Positions 20,775 to 28,945 of a stretch of DNA of 64,000 nt are shown in pieces. The translations under genes and the position numbers were made by a program. The stretch is from an uncultured SAR86 cluster bacterium (lineage in GTDB: Bacteria > Pseudomonadota > Gammaproteobacteria > Magnimaribacterales > Magnimaribacteraceae). The stretch is taken from NCBI GenBank assembly GCA_902542325.1, contig CACBUE010000007.1, forward strand, positions 1 to 64,000. Direction: 5' to 3'. Below the pieces are notes generated by a model. The model did not search any database. It worked only from the letters and a program-made list of their open reading frames with translations, and was not told the DNA's origin. Each line of letters opens with the position of its first letter. Position 1 is the first letter of the stretch.

Positions 20775-22355
20775 CTAAAGAGCTAGACGGAATAAGGACC
20801 TCTCTAGTTCACCTGATATATATAGATAGTTATCCTTAATAGCCAGGCCATTGAATACCATTGAAGGAGGTTGAAGTTCTGATTGAACTGGACTTCCCGG
20901 CATGACTTCAGCTATCAATGTAATCTGGCCTTCAGTAAACTTTTTTATTTGACCAGTATTCCCTTCAAAAATGTAGATGGAATTATCTTTTATAGCGATG
21001 CCTTCAGGAGAATCTAGACCATCAACTATTACCTCTTGAGCTCCTTCTTTATTAACACGTATTATTTGACCTCTTGATCTATCCGAAACAAGCAAGTCTT
21101 CTTCATAGTTTATTACATGAGTAGGAGCCATGAATCCGTCTGCCAATATTTCCCCTTCTCCATTTTGAACATTAAATAAAGTAATTGATTTATCGCCTTG
21201 TAAAGCTACAGCTATTCGGTCTCCATATTTAGTTGCTGAAACTGGTATATTTAATCCATCAAGACTTTCTAGAATTTCACCGGTATCTGGTCTCATAATT
21301 TTTACATGGTTATCTAACCAGCTACATAATATTACATAATCATCGAAAGTTGAGACTGACGTATTTGCACCATGAGGAGAAATTCTAAATACATTTTTAT
21401 AATTCCAAGATTCAGAGCCATCTATTAAGCTATATGCTTTAACAGATTGTATGTCAGCAACAATAAGATCATTACCTGCTACAGCTATGCCACCTGCATG
21501 CGAGATACCTCCAGGTAAAACTTCTTCAATGCCATCAGGAGACACTTTCAAAATACTACCTTCTGAGTAACTTGAGACAAATACGTCATCATTGGCATCA
21601 ATAGCAAGGTTATCTAGGCCGAGTTCCACAAGTGCATAATCAGATTTGATGCCTTCGGCAAATTTTACGACTTTTCCATCACCGGTATCCAGAATAAAAA
21701 GTTCACCTTTAGAGTTAAAATTAACTGCAGCGGGGACATTTAATCCCCCTACTTCCTTTCTGATCTCACCTGTATCTACATTTACACTAACTATTTCATT
21801 ATTGAACCATCTAGGTCCATAAAGTCTTCCATCGGGACCCCAATCCATACCATTTAATCCACAGAATTCTCCAATCTCTTCTTTGATAATTCTAGGAGCA
21901 GTTTGTCCCGAGGGATCCATTTCAAACAAACCATTATCAAAGAAACATTGAGCAACAAATAATCTATCATCATCAGAAAATGTAATTGGGTTAACCCCAG
22001 GTCCAGGATTACCCGCTATAACTTTTTCCCCATTTACATCAAAACCAGCTACCTCTCCTGTAAGTATAGATGTCCAGTAGAATTCTCCTTTAGAATTAAA
22101 AGCTACATCATCCGGTCCTATGACTCCATCGGATAGATCGTATCTTTTTACTATTTTATTAGTTTCCGTATCAACGAGAGAAATATCTGAACCAATAACA
22201 GAAGCAGCATAGAGAAGACCATCAGGTCCAAAATGCATGCCGTTCACTCCAGCTATTTGTGCACCTGAAACGAATAACTCAATATTTGTATCATTAGATT
22301 TTCCACAGCTAGAGAGCATTAAAAAAATTACTATTTTGCATAAATGTTTAGTCAT
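20775..22355 (-). CDS. SMP-30/NHL-type beta-propeller lipoprotein
   Basis: LMLSSCGKS lipobox; recurring GPDGLLYAAS, LYGPRWFNNEI, DGLDSPEGIAIKDNSIYIFE blades. Confidence 0.75.
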   Translation of the reverse strand: MTKHLCKIVIFLMLSSCGKSNDTNIELFVSGAQIAGVNGMHFGPDGLLYAASVIGSDISLVDTETNKIVKRYDLSDGVIGPDDVAFNSKGEFYWTSILTGEVAGFDVNGEKVIAGNPGPGVNPITFSDDDRLFVAQCFFDNGLFEMDPSGQTAPRIIKEEIGEFCGLNGMDWGPDGRLYGPRWFNNEIVSVNVDTGEIRKEVGGLNVPAAVNFNSKGELFILDTGDGKVVKFAEGIKSDYALVELGLDNLAIDANDDVFVSSYSEGSILKVSPDGIEEVLPGGISHAGGIAVAGNDLIVADIQSVKAYSLIDGSESWNYKNVFRISPHGANTSVSTFDDYVILCSWLDNHVKIMRPDTGEILESLDGLNIPVSATKYGDRIAVALQGDKSITLFNVQNGEGEILADGFMAPTHVINYEEDLLVSDRSRGQIIRVNKEGAQEVIVDGLDSPEGIAIKDNSIYIFEGNTGQIKKFTEGQITLIAEVMPGSPVQSELQPPSMVFNGLAIKDNYLYISGELERSLFRLAL

Positions 22356-22381
22356 ATTTTTATCCTTATTTCGTATTAATT

Positions 22382-22912
22382 CTAATCACGAGTAACGTTC
22401 ATATTATTTGCAGATTCTTTAAATAAATTTTCATCGATATTAGCATTTGAATCTGCATAAATTTCACTTTCAAACCAATCAATGAATTCTTTCGATCTGT
22501 TACCTTTCCATTGTTGCCAGACGCCCCTTGCTATTGGCGTCTTCATAACTCCAAGCTTTAAGGTTCTCATCCTTGTTTCTAAATGACTTTTGTCAACAAG
22601 TCCGTCTTGAACTTTGTCATAAACATCAAAAAGATCTACTAAATAAGTCATAATTGCCATGCTAATTCTCCATCCTTCTACTGGGTCATATTTATCCGCA
22701 TGCCAATCAGTGGATAAGAACTCTGCATACTCTGGATCTTTTGAAGATTGAAAGTACCGATCGTATAGTCTTTGAGTGAGAGAATGTCCAAATTGAGCCT
22801 TTGTAATTATATTCTGTTGTCTTATTTGTAGTCCAAGATATATGACTGAAACAACCACACCTAGGGCAGCAATTATTTGAACAACCAAAATTATTAAATC
22901 TTTATCGATCAT
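22382..22912 (-). CDS. Small membrane-anchored hypothetical protein
   Basis: One N-terminal TM (LIILVVQIIAALGVVVSVIYLGLQIRQQN), helical rest; 1-nt overlap with the upstream MBL gene. Confidence 0.6.
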   Translation of the reverse strand: MIDKDLIILVVQIIAALGVVVSVIYLGLQIRQQNIITKAQFGHSLTQRLYDRYFQSSKDPEYAEFLSTDWHADKYDPVEGWRISMAIMTYLVDLFDVYDKVQDGLVDKSHLETRMRTLKLGVMKTPIARGVWQQWKGNRSKEFIDWFESEIYADSNANIDENLFKESANNMNVTRD

Positions 22913-23868
22913 TATTCAACTGAGCTTCTGACTATTTTTAGATTTTTTGTAACAACCGTTCCTATAGCTCCGTGAGATAAGTTTTCTTTAGAAATTGAAG
23001 CTATATCGGCTATGGTTCTTGCTGCATGTATACCTGTGCAGTGTCCACCGACTAATTGCTTAAGACCAAACTTTTTAAGTGATTTAGCAGTTTTACTAAT
23101 ATCTTCTTCTGAAGATCTGAATAGATGAAAGCCTCCTATTGCGCCAAATACATCTTTATTTTCAATTTGTTGAAATTTATGAGCGGTATTCATCATTCCT
23201 GCATGCCCACAACCGGACATCATATACCAACCTTTATCAGTTTTAATTCCCAAAGACTGATCATCCTTCAATAGATCATCAACCAATACACCATTTTCTT
23301 TCAAATAAAAACCAGGAGAAACAACTACTCTTTCAAAGATTCTTTCAACAGGACCAGAAAGTACTAAATTTGGAGCTAGTTCGTAAGCTTCATCAATGAC
23401 TATAAAATTGATTCCTAAATTTTCTGCCTTTTCCTTGAAGTCAGATACTTGATTAAAACCACCAATAAATCCTCTTAGTTCACCGAGGTCATTAAATCTT
23501 TGATCAAAAAAACCTTCTGCAACATAAACGTCACTAAAAGCTTTAGGATTTGAATTCATATATGTTTTTCTAAGTTTGATTAATCCACCTGTATGATCTC
23601 CATGAAAATGACTAAGTATGACTTTTTCAACTTTGCTTAGATCTTTTTTTAATAGGTTTGCATTATGAAGAACAGTATTTTCATCAAACCCTGTATCGAA
23701 TAAGATAGATTCTTGATCGCTTTCAAGGAGCGCAGAAAAACTCCATTCCCCTATTCCTCCAAAATTTGCAATATTAGTAGCTAAAATTGTTATTTCGTAC
23801 TCTGTACTTTTTAAATTCGCCGAAAATAAAAAAGTTATTAATATATACTTCCAAAAGTTCTGGATCAT
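22912..23868 (-). CDS. Exported metallo-beta-lactamase-fold hydrolase
   Basis: Signal peptide; LSHFHGDHTGG, GCGHAGMMNT, GGHCTG metal motifs; 4-nt overlap with the HlyD gene. Confidence 0.82.
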   Translation of the reverse strand: MIQNFWKYILITFLFSANLKSTEYEITILATNIANFGGIGEWSFSALLESDQESILFDTGFDENTVLHNANLLKKDLSKVEKVILSHFHGDHTGGLIKLRKTYMNSNPKAFSDVYVAEGFFDQRFNDLGELRGFIGGFNQVSDFKEKAENLGINFIVIDEAYELAPNLVLSGPVERIFERVVVSPGFYLKENGVLVDDLLKDDQSLGIKTDKGWYMMSGCGHAGMMNTAHKFQQIENKDVFGAIGGFHLFRSSEEDISKTAKSLKKFGLKQLVGGHCTGIHAARTIADIASISKENLSHGAIGTVVTKNLKIVRSSVE

Positions 23869-24803
23869 CTTTCTCTGAATGCTTTATTTTTTATATTGGT
23901 AACAGGTTGTAGTAAATATTTTAAAATAGTTTTACTACCGCTCACAATATTCACTGTTGCCTGCATGCCAGGAAGAAGCTGTAACTCTCTAGACATACTA
24001 GTTATTCCATCTGAAGGAATACTTACTAAACATACATACCAGGTAGATCCATCATCTTTTGATACAGTATCAGCACTTACATTTAGCACTTCACCTTCTA
24101 AGCTACCATATATAGCAAAATCAAATGCACTTAGCTGAACTATTGCCTTTTGTCCTTTGATTACGTAAGCAATATCCATTGGAGATACTTCTACTTCAAG
24201 AATTAGCTCATCATTTAGTGGAATCATCTCAAGAATTGGACTAGCTGGCTGAACAACACCTCCAGTAGTATTAATTAAGATTCTATTGATTATCCCATCC
24301 ATGGGGGCTGTTACATTAGTTCTTTTAAGTTTGTCCTGCAGATTTGGTATTTGGTCTAATGTTGCTTGATATTCTGATTCTGCAGTTGAAATTCTTTGTA
24401 AAAGTCTGATTAAATTGATTCGAGGCTCCACATTACTATCAACTAAAGGTTCCAAAATAAACCTTTCTTCTTCAAGGAGTGTGAGTGATTGCTCTAGGGA
24501 TTTTAATTGTTGTTGTGAAGAGTTTAAATCTCCCAGAAATTTAGTCTCATCAAGTTTTACTAATAAATCACCCTTATTGACTTTATCACCTGTGTTGACT
24601 GCAATTTCATTAATAATTCCGCCTTCTAGATTTTGTATTACCTGTAATTTACTAGAGGCTATAATTTTACCATTACCTCTTGTCACTTCTTCTAACTCTG
24701 CATTGGAAGCCCAAACAAAGAAAGTGATAAAGAAGAAAAGTATTACATATAAAATTAAATCAGGTTTAGGTGTGGAAAATATATTTTTTAATTTACTTAA
24801 CAT
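23865..24803 (-). CDS. Type I secretion membrane fusion protein (HlyD family), short form
   Basis: GNGKIIASSKLQVIQNLEGGIINEIAVNTGDKVNKGDLLVKLD; VTAPMDGIINRILINTTGGVVQP. Confidence 0.9.
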   Translation of the reverse strand: MLSKLKNIFSTPKPDLILYVILFFFITFFVWASNAELEEVTRGNGKIIASSKLQVIQNLEGGIINEIAVNTGDKVNKGDLLVKLDETKFLGDLNSSQQQLKSLEQSLTLLEEERFILEPLVDSNVEPRINLIRLLQRISTAESEYQATLDQIPNLQDKLKRTNVTAPMDGIINRILINTTGGVVQPASPILEMIPLNDELILEVEVSPMDIAYVIKGQKAIVQLSAFDFAIYGSLEGEVLNVSADTVSKDDGSTWYVCLVSIPSDGITSMSRELQLLPGMQATVNIVSGSKTILKYLLQPVTNIKNKAFRER

Positions 24804-26503
24804 TATCTTGGTTGATTAAGTTTATTAATGATCTCTTCCTTTGGACCGTCTTCAACAATTTGACCTTCATTCATCACTATAATTCTATCTACAAGATTTA
24901 GAAGAGGCATTCGATGGGTGACTATGAGCATCGTAGAATCTTGCATTATGGAACCCATCTGACTAATGAAAATATTTTCAGCATTCATATCCATGGCTGA
25001 TGTTGGCTCATCAAGTATAAAATGGGTGGGTTTATGGACGATGGCCCTTGCGAGAGCTATAGACTGTCTTTGGCCACCTGATAGACCTTTGCCGCCATCT
25101 GATAGCTGCAGATCGTATCCACCAGGTATTTTTGAGACAAAATCATCTAATCCAGAGAGTTTTCCTGCATTGATCAAATCATCCTGATTAATGTCCTGCC
25201 TTCCCATGGTAATATTTTCTCTTATTGATCCAGAAAATAGCTGAACATCTTGTAGAACGATACCAATAGATCTTGATAAATCATCTGTATGAAGTTGTTT
25301 AATATCAACACCATCATACATAACAAGACCATCTGAGGCTTTGAAAAGACCAGATGCGAGTTTCATTAAAGTACTTTTACCAGAACCGTTTCTTCCAAGT
25401 ATAGCTACCTTCTCTCCTTCATTAACAGATAGATTAATGCTTCTTAAAGTATCTAAATCTGCTTCAGGATATCTATATTTTGTATCTTTAAATTCAATAC
25501 TTCCAAGCTTCTCTCTTCTTATGGCACCTTTATTTTTCACTGATACATCATCTTCTTGTGTTTCTTCCATAAACGATGCAAGCCTTTTATAGGAAGTCTT
25601 TGCGTTATTCGCTCTTCCAAATAAATTTGCAATTTGTGCCAAAGGGGCAAGAGTTCTTGAAGATAATAAAACAGCCGCAACCATACCCCCCATGCTTACC
25701 GTCCCTTCTGAAACAAGAAAAACACCATAAAAAACTATTCCCACAAGGCATATTTGTTGGGCCGATTGAGCAGAGTTAACAGCAATTTGTGCTAACGCTC
25801 TTGATAATCGGCTACGACTTGACTGCTTGGTCGCTGCATCATTCCATCTTTCTTTAACTAGATCTCCACCACCTAAAACTTTGATTGATTCAATACCTGT
25901 TATGGTTTCAACAAGTACCGACTGCTTCTCTTGATTATGTTGACCCAAATCTTCACTTACTCTGGATAGAAATGGCTGAATTAAGATTCCTATTAATAAA
26001 ACTACTGGAACAGCAACAAGAGGTATATAGGCCAAAGGCCCAGCAATGAGATAAATAACGAAAATAAATAAAAATATAAATGGTATATCTACTATCAACG
26101 ATAGAGTTGCAGAAGTGAAAAAATCTCTTACAGAGTCAAATTCTCTAAAGGTATTAGCTGTTGCTCCAACAGGCCCAGTTACAACAGCTGTAGGTGCATC
26201 AAGTAATCTGTTAAAGATAGTGTCCCCAACATTCTTATCTACATATTCTCCTGCATAATCAATGAAATATGTTTTTAGCATCTTCAAAACAAAGTCAAAA
26301 ATGATAACCAAAGCCATACCTATCGTAAGAGCATAGAGAGATTCATAAGCTGAATTAGGAAGGACTCTGTCATAAACAACCATGATGAAAATAGAACTTC
26401 CTACTGACATAAAATTAACAAGTGTAGCTGCCAACATAACTTTGTAATAAGTCTGTTTATTCTCTAAAAAAGCGGACCAAAACCAGTGATCAATAAGTTT
26501 CAT
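24803..26503 (-). CDS. Type I secretion permease/ATPase (ABC), no N-terminal C39/C39-like domain
   Basis: TMD (VVYDRVLPNSAYESLYALT), Walker A GRNGSGKSTLMKL, signature LSGGQRQSIALARA, Walker B FILDEPTSAMD. Confidence 0.93.
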   Translation of the reverse strand: MKLIDHWFWSAFLENKQTYYKVMLAATLVNFMSVGSSIFIMVVYDRVLPNSAYESLYALTIGMALVIIFDFVLKMLKTYFIDYAGEYVDKNVGDTIFNRLLDAPTAVVTGPVGATANTFREFDSVRDFFTSATLSLIVDIPFIFLFIFVIYLIAGPLAYIPLVAVPVVLLIGILIQPFLSRVSEDLGQHNQEKQSVLVETITGIESIKVLGGGDLVKERWNDAATKQSSRSRLSRALAQIAVNSAQSAQQICLVGIVFYGVFLVSEGTVSMGGMVAAVLLSSRTLAPLAQIANLFGRANNAKTSYKRLASFMEETQEDDVSVKNKGAIRREKLGSIEFKDTKYRYPEADLDTLRSINLSVNEGEKVAILGRNGSGKSTLMKLASGLFKASDGLVMYDGVDIKQLHTDDLSRSIGIVLQDVQLFSGSIRENITMGRQDINQDDLINAGKLSGLDDFVSKIPGGYDLQLSDGGKGLSGGQRQSIALARAIVHKPTHFILDEPTSAMDMNAENIFISQMGSIMQDSTMLIVTHRMPLLNLVDRIIVMNEGQIVEDGPKEEIINKLNQPR

Positions 26504-27828
26504 TAATTCACCCTTAATTCGAATTCAGATCCAAGTTCGCCTGTAAGCTTAGTGTAAGAATATCTTTCAATTTGAGATGATCTTATGGCTTCTAAAAGCG
26601 CTTGGGAAGATTCTAAAAAATCTCTTTCAGTTTGCAAAAGATCTAAGAGAAGTACATTAGAAGTCTGAAATTGTTCATTTGCAAAGTATTGTGATTGTTT
26701 ATTTGCTTTGTAAGCGTTTTGATAAGCTTCTATGTTACTCGGAATGAGCTTGATATTTTGTAGAGAATTACTCATCTCAGCTTCAATTTGTCGAATAATT
26801 GCATCTTTATTATTCATGTAAGCGCTTGATTCAGCTCTAGCCTGCTCTTTTAATGCTCTATTCCTTCCGCCCGTATAAAGATCATATGAAAGATTTAAGC
26901 CAGAATAAACATCATACTCATCAGATTGCTCAGAAAGATTATATTGACTCCCGCGGACTTCTATATCCAACCTAGGAAGAGACTCACCCTTAACCTTTTG
27001 AGCATTAAAGAGAGATGCTTCTAAAGAACTTAATGCCCTAAGAATATTAGGATTATTTGACATCATTAGTTTTCTTGATTCTTCTAGAGATCTAAATTGT
27101 AAATTTAAATTTTCAGGTGGGAGTTTTTTTGGTAGATCATTAGATGGAAAATAAATTCGATATTCTGAAATTGCTTTACTTAAATTTTGCCTGACAGTTA
27201 TTAATTTGGCATAAGCTTCTGCCTCTCTAGCAACTGCTCTACTAAGTTCTCTAGGAGCAGACAAACCTCCTTCAACTTTCTGTTGAATTCTTTCTTTTAT
27301 AGAAGTGTGCCTTTTATATGACTCATTTATAGTGTCAGTAAAAATTGTGTAGGCAGAAACATTTATATAACTGATTACAGATCTGTAAATTAAGTCCAAA
27401 ATTGTTGCAGAAAGTTCAGCTCTCTTCGCATCAAATAATGCTTCCGATTTAGATATATCACTTCTAGTTGCTCCAAAATCATATAACAGCTGGCTAATAG
27501 TTATAGTTGCATCGGTCTTATGATCTGATCTTGATTTTTCAAATAGATTATTGGCACCATCTTCAAAGCTCTTATCTAACTGGTTATTAGAATCTACTAT
27601 CAATCTAATTTGTGGCAACAGATTCGCCTTAGTACCCTTCAGATTAGCTCCTGCTGCTTTTAGGGAATCGAGGGATGATAAATACTCAGGATGATCACTC
27701 ACTGCATCAGTGACTTGTTTTATAAAGGCTTCGTATTCTGATGAACTCATATATGGATCTAATAAGTCATCAGTATGTAGAAAACAACTTAAAAAAGTCA
27801 TTGCAATAATTGCTATGAAAGATTTCAT
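26503..27828 (-). CDS. TolC-family outer membrane efflux protein
   Basis: Signal peptide, helical repeats, QLLYDFGATRSDISKSEALFDA; YDLYTGGRNRALKEQARAE. Confidence 0.88.
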   Translation of the reverse strand: MKSFIAIIAMTFLSCFLHTDDLLDPYMSSSEYEAFIKQVTDAVSDHPEYLSSLDSLKAAGANLKGTKANLLPQIRLIVDSNNQLDKSFEDGANNLFEKSRSDHKTDATITISQLLYDFGATRSDISKSEALFDAKRAELSATILDLIYRSVISYINVSAYTIFTDTINESYKRHTSIKERIQQKVEGGLSAPRELSRAVAREAEAYAKLITVRQNLSKAISEYRIYFPSNDLPKKLPPENLNLQFRSLEESRKLMMSNNPNILRALSSLEASLFNAQKVKGESLPRLDIEVRGSQYNLSEQSDEYDVYSGLNLSYDLYTGGRNRALKEQARAESSAYMNNKDAIIRQIEAEMSNSLQNIKLIPSNIEAYQNAYKANKQSQYFANEQFQTSNVLLLDLLQTERDFLESSQALLEAIRSSQIERYSYTKLTGELGSEFELRVN

Positions 27829-27836
27829 GAATTTAT

Positions 27837-28937
27837 TTAAAAATTTAATATTAATCCAGCATTTACCTGCCCATAAGGATGATCAAATAAATGATTTGAC
27901 CTCCTATTATAAGCTAAAGGATTTTCACCTATGAGATAGTTTGAGGAAGCAGATAGTTTTAAATAAAGAAGACTATTATCAGTTAGCGAGTAAAAGAGTG
28001 ACAAATCAATGAGATGATTATTACTAAAGTCTTTTTTAGAAGGATTGCCTAAATAGTCTTTTCTTTTAACTTTTATAAAGCTATACATCCCAGAAATAGC
28101 AAAATTCTCGCCAATTGGTATTAGATTACTTACAGAATATTTAAATGAATTTTCTTTCCAAGGAGTTGTCTGGGGCAATTCCTCTTTAAATTGATCTAAT
28201 AATTCGCCGGCATTTCTATTATCTACAGTTAATCCTCTTATGAAAGAGTCAGATGTATTTAATATAGATGAAGTAAAATCTTGATTAATTTTAGAATTTT
28301 TAAAAGAAAAAGTATGATTAAAATTCAATAAACCCAATGACTTAGAAGATATTCTTAAATAAATTCCTTGGGATTCAGATTTTCCTGATGTTTTAAGTAC
28401 AGGCTCATAAATTAACTCTCCACTAGTTCTATAAGCGTTACTATTTAGAACATTTAATTCTGCTTCAGAACAAGATCCACCTATAATAGTTTCACCAAAA
28501 GCATAACAATCAATAGTCACTGGGTCCTGATCTTCATCTCTAAGAAGGAATCCTATCTCAACTAAATTATTTTTATTCTCACGTACATCATAAGAGATAG
28601 TAAGTGTTTCTGTACTAACATCAGTTGTAATTGATTTTGGTTGGGATAGTCTTTCCACTTCACCTGTTGATTCGTTAGACTCAAATGAAAGTTTCCATTT
28701 ATCAAATTGATATCCGAGATAAAAACTGTCTGTATATGCTTCTTTGGGCTTCGTAGATTCTAATTTATCTGCATAATTGAGCATATCAAGTGATTGGTCA
28801 AATCTACTATGTGAAATACCAACTATAAAGTGATTATCGAGTCTATTAGTGAGTATGTTTTCTAGTGATTCATATTCAGAAGCATGAAATAGTAAGGGCT
28901 GCAAAAGCAGCCCTAATAATATGAACAATTTTTTCAA
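27837..28937 (-). CDS. Predicted outer-membrane beta-barrel protein
   Basis: Signal peptide; alternating amphipathic strands; C-terminal YGQVNAGLILNF resembles an OMP beta-signal. Confidence 0.6.
   Translation of the reverse strand: MKKLFILLGLLLQPLLFHASEYESLENILTNRLDNHFIVGISHSRFDQSLDMLNYADKLESTKPKEAYTDSFYLGYQFDKWKLSFESNESTGEVERLSQPKSITTDVSTETLTISYDVRENKNNLVEIGFLLRDEDQDPVTIDCYAFGETIIGGSCSEAELNVLNSNAYRTSGELIYEPVLKTSGKSESQGIYLRISSKSLGLLNFNHTFSFKNSKINQDFTSSILNTSDSFIRGLTVDNRNAGELLDQFKEELPQTTPWKENSFKYSVSNLIPIGENFAISGMYSFIKVKRKDYLGNPSKKDFSNNHLIDLSLFYSLTDNSLLYLKLSASSNYLIGENPLAYNRRSNHLFDHPYGQVNAGLILNF
28895..28914 (-). promoter_or_regulatory. Strong stem-loop at the 5' end of the beta-barrel gene, just after the adhesin gene
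   Basis: AGGGCTGC-tttt-GCAGCCCT on the minus strand: 8-bp perfect stem, 4-nt loop. Confidence 0.55.
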
Positions 28938-28945
28938 AGAAATTC

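Noticed and set aside
24415-25592. Plus-strand ORFs opposite the HlyD and ABC genes
   Set aside because: Opposite strongly supported coding genes; Ser/Leu/Pro-rich mirror translations.
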